From a virus: 25,911 nt of DNA. This document shows, piece by piece, positions 23,001 through 25,911 of the stretch. The translations under genes were made by a program, and so were the position numbers. Below the pieces are notes generated by a model. The model worked only from the letters and a program-made list of their open reading frames with translations. It made no database searches and was not told where the DNA came from. Within the stretch, counting starts at the first letter, position 1, and every line of letters starts with the position of its first letter. The stretch lies in IMG/VR virus record IMGVR_UViG_3300044981_000054, positions 1-25,911 of that record, one strand, 5' to 3'.

Positions 23001-23750
23001 ATCGCGACGCTGGCGAACAACATCACCTCCAAGACCTACTTCGAGGGGCTCGCCCGATTCTTCGAGACGATCAGCGATCCCCGGGGTAACGCGGAAGGCA
23101 CGCTCAAGAGCTTCGCCGGCTCATTGGTTCCTGCCGGAGTGGGTGCCGCGGCCAGCCTCATGGATCCCTACCAGCGTGCCACTTACTCGATGATGGACGC
23201 CATCAAAGCGCGCACTCCCGGGCTCTCCAAGGATCTCCCTCCCGTGACCAACGTGTGGGGCGAGCCGATCCGGAAGGATTCCGGGTTTGGTACCGCCTAC
23301 GATGCCTTCGTGCCCTTCGGCTCGCATCGACCGGGGAATGAGCCGATCGATCAGGAGATTCTGAAGCAGGGCATGCATGTCAGTCTGCCGCCCACGAAGA
23401 CGAGCATCAACGGCGCCACCGTGGACCTAGGGAAAGATCCCGAGATGTACCACCGCTATGTGGAGCTCGCTGGCAACGAATTGAAAAGTCCGGCCTGGGG
23501 AATGGGTGCGAAGGACCTCCTCAACTCCATCGTCTCGGGTGACCATCCGCTGTCCTCGATCTACAACATGAAGTCGGACGGTCCTGATGGGGGCAAAGCC
23601 CTGATGCTCCGAGGACTCATAGAGCAATACCGCCGGGATGCGGCCCAGCAGGTCATGCACGAAACTCCGGCTCTCGCCCAGAGAGTCGATGCGGTCAAAC
23701 AGCGCCAGGCACAACTGAAAATGCCCGTGGTCGCACAGGGGACACCATGA
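20016..23750 (+). CDS. Internal virion protein D-like ejection protein (T7 gp16 position)
   Basis: ATG 20016 overlaps the previous stop (ATGA). The 1244 residues begin with a disordered Pro/Ala/Ser stretch (about 1-100). A long helical region follows. A conserved C-terminal half comprises LTNPLTHVKVNLSN (from residue 632), VRVILPFYKIPARIMSFTFE (near 857), GGARQSMALAKTGLGSMVML, then GSGPRDKGQREAMMNEGWQP (near 922) and WVQYNRLETVGSSMALAADL. The latter block is widely shared by very large podophage internal proteins and polyvalent proteins. T7 gp16 is about 1318 residues and carries an N-terminal lytic transglycosylase. I see no such catalytic domain here. The protein is expected to form the inner-membrane part of the DNA ejection channel. 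Confidence 0.82.
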   Translation: MNAAVDDSALTQLLSEQAPQPGAVPPPPKSAAPSAPVNQPTLDEVGNGYVEHRQALEGRAALSSLLSESSAPSKPDTADRGTSEPSQDPAAVFKQRVGRDPNPTELANFQAHPENWAGAPGAASKATVGDVAKDIGGGVVESPRAIVQGSRDAFQSMLNGASDLGTWLEKAGHLPGLKIDEHGVHVVSDEELQSLHRPFQGDQLPSLGEPKTVTGNVVKSTAQFITSMATLGRAFGPLGTDLEGTLGHLATAGKSVAALFTGFDKASGNLADLVEKVPSLSNPVTEFLQSDPTDNEAVGRLKNAVTGAGFGELQNGLLHALGMLRGGLAAKSALPAELPDTPGPEAPGTVQTPAAFKFLGNPDAGPEEPLAQIMRPDLEADKAARAAEAVEGLTPEQVAGMKEPANADDLAGPRVPGATEAQAKEPQVYINFARLDTPDDIKRVMSQLADAQVDNIRVAQRGIRTFEETKLGANFKDAWQTLMDRRSGQPLNDSEQLAGRQLLAQSAIKAEQLTQMTLENPTPENLFAWRKQMQTHAMIQAEVSGSQTEIARSLSAMRIPVSGQEAVDRMSAITSQLDKMGGLKSNMDFLTATKSLIDSGKLEQLGNVAEKSLYATTRDGLITAWTNGLLTNPLTHVKVNLSNIGTIALRMAETRFAEGMDQATDYNGVPAGEAAQTTAGLISGIKDSFRYVGSLMKLNEAPESSPVQDAAQAFKTGHYSVGEEPPDWAQQGQESANALSIADQGGWAGKATDLLSSVVTSPGRALAGEHEFYRSIGMRMELQRFAYRQAIDEVNAGKIQPGDVAGRIADLVENPPKSINTQAVAGMTYQTFTDAPGKLAEIIGNLREAYPSVRVILPFYKIPARIMSFTFERSPLAPLMAGWRADIAAGGARQSMALAKTGLGSMVMLAASDAVLNGTITGSGPRDKGQREAMMNEGWQPYSAKTPSGRWVQYNRLETVGSSMALAADLTETIRDYQTAVNADDPNVEKLTAAGIATLANNITSKTYFEGLARFFETISDPRGNAEGTLKSFAGSLVPAGVGAAASLMDPYQRATYSMMDAIKARTPGLSKDLPPVTNVWGEPIRKDSGFGTAYDAFVPFGSHRPGNEPIDQEILKQGMHVSLPPTKTSINGATVDLGKDPEMYHRYVELAGNELKSPAWGMGAKDLLNSIVSGDHPLSSIYNMKSDGPDGGKALMLRGLIEQYRRDAAQQVMHETPALAQRVDAVKQRQAQLKMPVVAQGTP

Positions 23751-25911
23751 CAATCGGCGCTATTGCCTCGCGAGTTTTGGTCAACTGCAACGGCACCTCC
23801 ACCGTATTTCCGGTACCCATTCAGTCTTACCTTGCCACCGACTTCGAGGTGATCCACACCACCGCTGCGGGGGTGCAAGTCGTTCTCACGCTCAACAGCG
23901 ACTACAGTCTGGCAATCAGCGGCACGCTGGCTCCGCCCCAGTGGAACCTGACGACCCTGTCGGCGACACCGTATCCGGCCGGGGACTTCCTGCAGATCTT
24001 CCTGAACCCGGTGCAGACCCAACAGACGCAGTACGTGCAGGGGCAGGCTTTCCCGAGCGCCGCCATACAGTCCAACGTCGATCGTCTCACCCAGATGATC
24101 CAGCGCTGCCAGGATCAGTTGAATCGCACCGTACTGGCGCCCGATGGGGATGTGAACCCGGGAATGGCGCTTCCGTCCGCGTCTCAGCGCGCCCTCACGT
24201 ATCTGGCGTTTGATAGCAATGGCAATGTGTTGCCAACCGCAGCTCTCCCCGGGACAGCCAACACACCGGCTTCCCTCGGCCCGATGCTCAATCCGCACAC
24301 CGCCGCCGAGATCGCCGCCGGGGTGACGCCGACCAATTACGTATATCCGGCTGGCTATGAGGGACGTTTCGGCATGGTGGATGATGGAGCGACCGACAAC
24401 ACGGTGGCCTTGCAGCATCTACTCAACGGCGCCGCCGGCAACGTCCCGGTAGTCATCCGTAAGTTTGGCAGCTTCTATAGAATGACAGGCCCGGTTACCG
24501 TTCCGGCCAACACGCACATCATCCTCGAGGATGGTGCGACCCTTCAGTGGACTGCGACGACGGCGACAGGACCTGTCTTCCAAGGAAACAACAGTCGGGC
24601 TGGCCTGGTGGTAAACGGGAACAACTTCCTGTTGACCGGGCGAGGCGCGCTCATCGGGCCTTCCGTCGCGTCCTACACGCAAACCGAGTGCGCGATCGTG
24701 ATGATCGGACCCACCGCGGCCAATCCGCTGGTCGGCTTCACCGTGAATGGCAAAATCGAGTTCACCGCGTGGGGATGGGGAATGTGCTTACTCCAGTTCG
24801 TCCGCACGATCGATGTGATCGGCACATACGTGCACGATGTGGGCTACCTGGGAATGTTCTTCGCTTCCTGTGTGGATGGCCGCGTCCAGCGCAATACCGT
24901 GGGCTCGGTCACTCCCGGCACTGGCGGCAATGCTTACGGCATCAGCTGTTCACACGACTCGACCAACTACAATCTGGACCCGAACGCGGGCACGAAAGCG
25001 GCGCTTAACCCATTCTGCATCGACTTCGATGTTAGCTACAACGAGGTCTATGATATTCCGCTCTGGGAGGGAGTCGACGCGCACGGGGCATACGAGACGC
25101 ACTTCCACCACAATAAGATCTACAACTGCGCCAATCCGATGTCCCTCGCGGGTAGCAGCGGCGCGGCGGCGAACTACGCTGGCTGGAACAACTCCGTGAC
25201 CGACAACGTCTGTACGACATTGCGCCGCGACGGGACGGCTTCCACGATCACGGTGACCCCGCGCACCGGTATCGGCATCAGCGGCGGTAGCACGGTCCTG
25301 CATCAGAACGTCACGGTCGCGCGCAACGTCATTGACGGCTATGGGGACAATGTGGTCTCCAGCCACTCGATCCAGGCCAAACAGTGCCTGCGAGCCAACA
25401 TCTCGGACAACATCATCACCAACTGGAAGGGGTACGCGATCTACACCTCCAACGGAGATGGCGTGATCAAGGGCAATACCTTTGATTCCGTGGCGGATCA
25501 GACCAACACGGTCTGTGTGATGCTGGATACCACCAGCAACAGCTGGTCGGTGCTGGGCAATAAGCATCGCCCCGTGTCTGGAACGGTGTCGGCGACCGGA
25601 TTGCGCATCAATAATTCCGCCAATCCGCGCTGCCTAGTGAAGGACAATGACTTCAGCTCAGCGACTGTCCCCTTCGGTGGCTTCGCCGATGGTGAGCACA
25701 CGTTGGGAGACTCGTATCCGATCCCTGCGATCATTATCACCGGTTCTCCGACGACTATTGACCTATCAGTCGGCGGTACCGGTGGAGGCGCCAACGGCGG
25801 TCCGGTCGGCGGCGCGGGCATTACTCCAGCGCCGTTAGTGGAGATCATCCTTGCTGCCTCGGGCGCCAGCACAATTGTCTCGATCTTGAACGCTGTAGTC
25901 GGACAGATCTT
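23747..25911 (+). CDS. Tailspike: T7-fibre-like N-terminus plus right-handed beta-helix (3' end outside window)
   Basis: ATG 23747 overlaps the preceding stop (ATGA), and the frame stays open to the window end, giving at least 721 residues. Residues 1-140 match the tail-binding N-terminal domain of T7-type fibres: GTSTVFPVPIQSYLATDFEV, YPAGDFLQIFLNPVQTQQTQ, then QGQAFPSAAIQSNVDRLTQM. A linker follows, then the entry to a pectin-lyase-like beta-helix at about 206-218 (GRFGMVDDGATDN). Repeated helix coils come next (HDVGYLGMFFASC, NEVYDIPLWEGVDAHGAYET, HFHHNKIYNC, ARNVIDGYGDN, ISDNIITNWKGYAIY, IKGNTF). A Gly-rich segment ends the visible part. Spikes of this build often hydrolyse or lyse bacterial polysaccharide. 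The catalytic residues cannot be assigned from sequence alone. Confidence 0.88.
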   Translation, partial: MTIGAIASRVLVNCNGTSTVFPVPIQSYLATDFEVIHTTAAGVQVVLTLNSDYSLAISGTLAPPQWNLTTLSATPYPAGDFLQIFLNPVQTQQTQYVQGQAFPSAAIQSNVDRLTQMIQRCQDQLNRTVLAPDGDVNPGMALPSASQRALTYLAFDSNGNVLPTAALPGTANTPASLGPMLNPHTAAEIAAGVTPTNYVYPAGYEGRFGMVDDGATDNTVALQHLLNGAAGNVPVVIRKFGSFYRMTGPVTVPANTHIILEDGATLQWTATTATGPVFQGNNSRAGLVVNGNNFLLTGRGALIGPSVASYTQTECAIVMIGPTAANPLVGFTVNGKIEFTAWGWGMCLLQFVRTIDVIGTYVHDVGYLGMFFASCVDGRVQRNTVGSVTPGTGGNAYGISCSHDSTNYNLDPNAGTKAALNPFCIDFDVSYNEVYDIPLWEGVDAHGAYETHFHHNKIYNCANPMSLAGSSGAAANYAGWNNSVTDNVCTTLRRDGTASTITVTPRTGIGISGGSTVLHQNVTVARNVIDGYGDNVVSSHSIQAKQCLRANISDNIITNWKGYAIYTSNGDGVIKGNTFDSVADQTNTVCVMLDTTSNSWSVLGNKHRPVSGTVSATGLRINNSANPRCLVKDNDFSSATVPFGGFADGEHTLGDSYPIPAIIITGSPTTIDLSVGGTGGGANGGPVGGAGITPAPLVEIILAASGASTIVSILNAVVGQI

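Noticed and set aside
23561-24418. Minus-strand open frame of 285 codons across the ejection protein/tailspike junction
   Set aside because: It covers two coupled + strand genes with family patterns, and its own translation shows no domain organisation.

Overview
The window is a contiguous piece of a tailed double-stranded DNA phage genome with podovirus (short-tail) architecture. All well-supported genes lie on the + strand and are packed almost without gaps. Stop and start codons overlap repeatedly (ATGA, GTGA, TGATG, TAATG), so the region reads as one translationally coupled late operon. The sequence is GC-rich and uses GTG starts freely. That suggests a phage of a GC-rich, probably Gram-negative (proteobacterial) host, but nothing here fixes the host. 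I see no integrase, replication, RNA polymerase, lysis or tRNA gene.

Layout. 1-1818: end of a beta-rich protein, a short FN3-like protein, and four small proteins of unknown function, one of which is an internal duplication. 1833-3550: DNA packaging (putative small terminase, large terminase). 3586-5773: two small proteins, then the portal. 5770-9713: a cassette of beta-rich accessory proteins ending in a 703-residue glycine-rich protein with a tandem acidic/tryptophan repeat. 9694-10930: a Bbp19-like protein and the scaffold. 10927-11602: a small protein and an HNH/endonuclease VII-type homing endonuclease of lower GC. 11603-11822: a non-coding, structured leader. 11823-14084: major capsid protein and head accessory proteins. 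14093-17451: tail tubular proteins A and B. 17448-23750: internal virion (ejection) proteins A to D. 23747-end: a tailspike with a T7-fibre-like N-terminus and a beta-helix, cut by the window edge.

The genes form one virion assembly programme. Terminase and portal package DNA into a shell built by the scaffold and capsid protein. The tubular proteins form the short tail. The internal proteins presumably form an ejection channel at infection. The tailspike presumably binds or degrades a surface polysaccharide.

The most unusual signals are these. (i) A ~29-bp motif occurs three times, ahead of the portal, capsid and ejection-protein modules. Two copies are non-coding and one lies inside a gene, so it is a candidate phage-specific promoter or operator. 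(ii) The capsid leader holds two tandem hairpins whose stems differ by a compensatory base-pair swap, each followed by nearly the same tail, and then a 9-bp stem-loop touching the ribosome binding site. (iii) A small W/YYC/NTN/PP/W module is shared by a head-region protein and the tail nozzle. (iv) The acidic Trp repeat protein.
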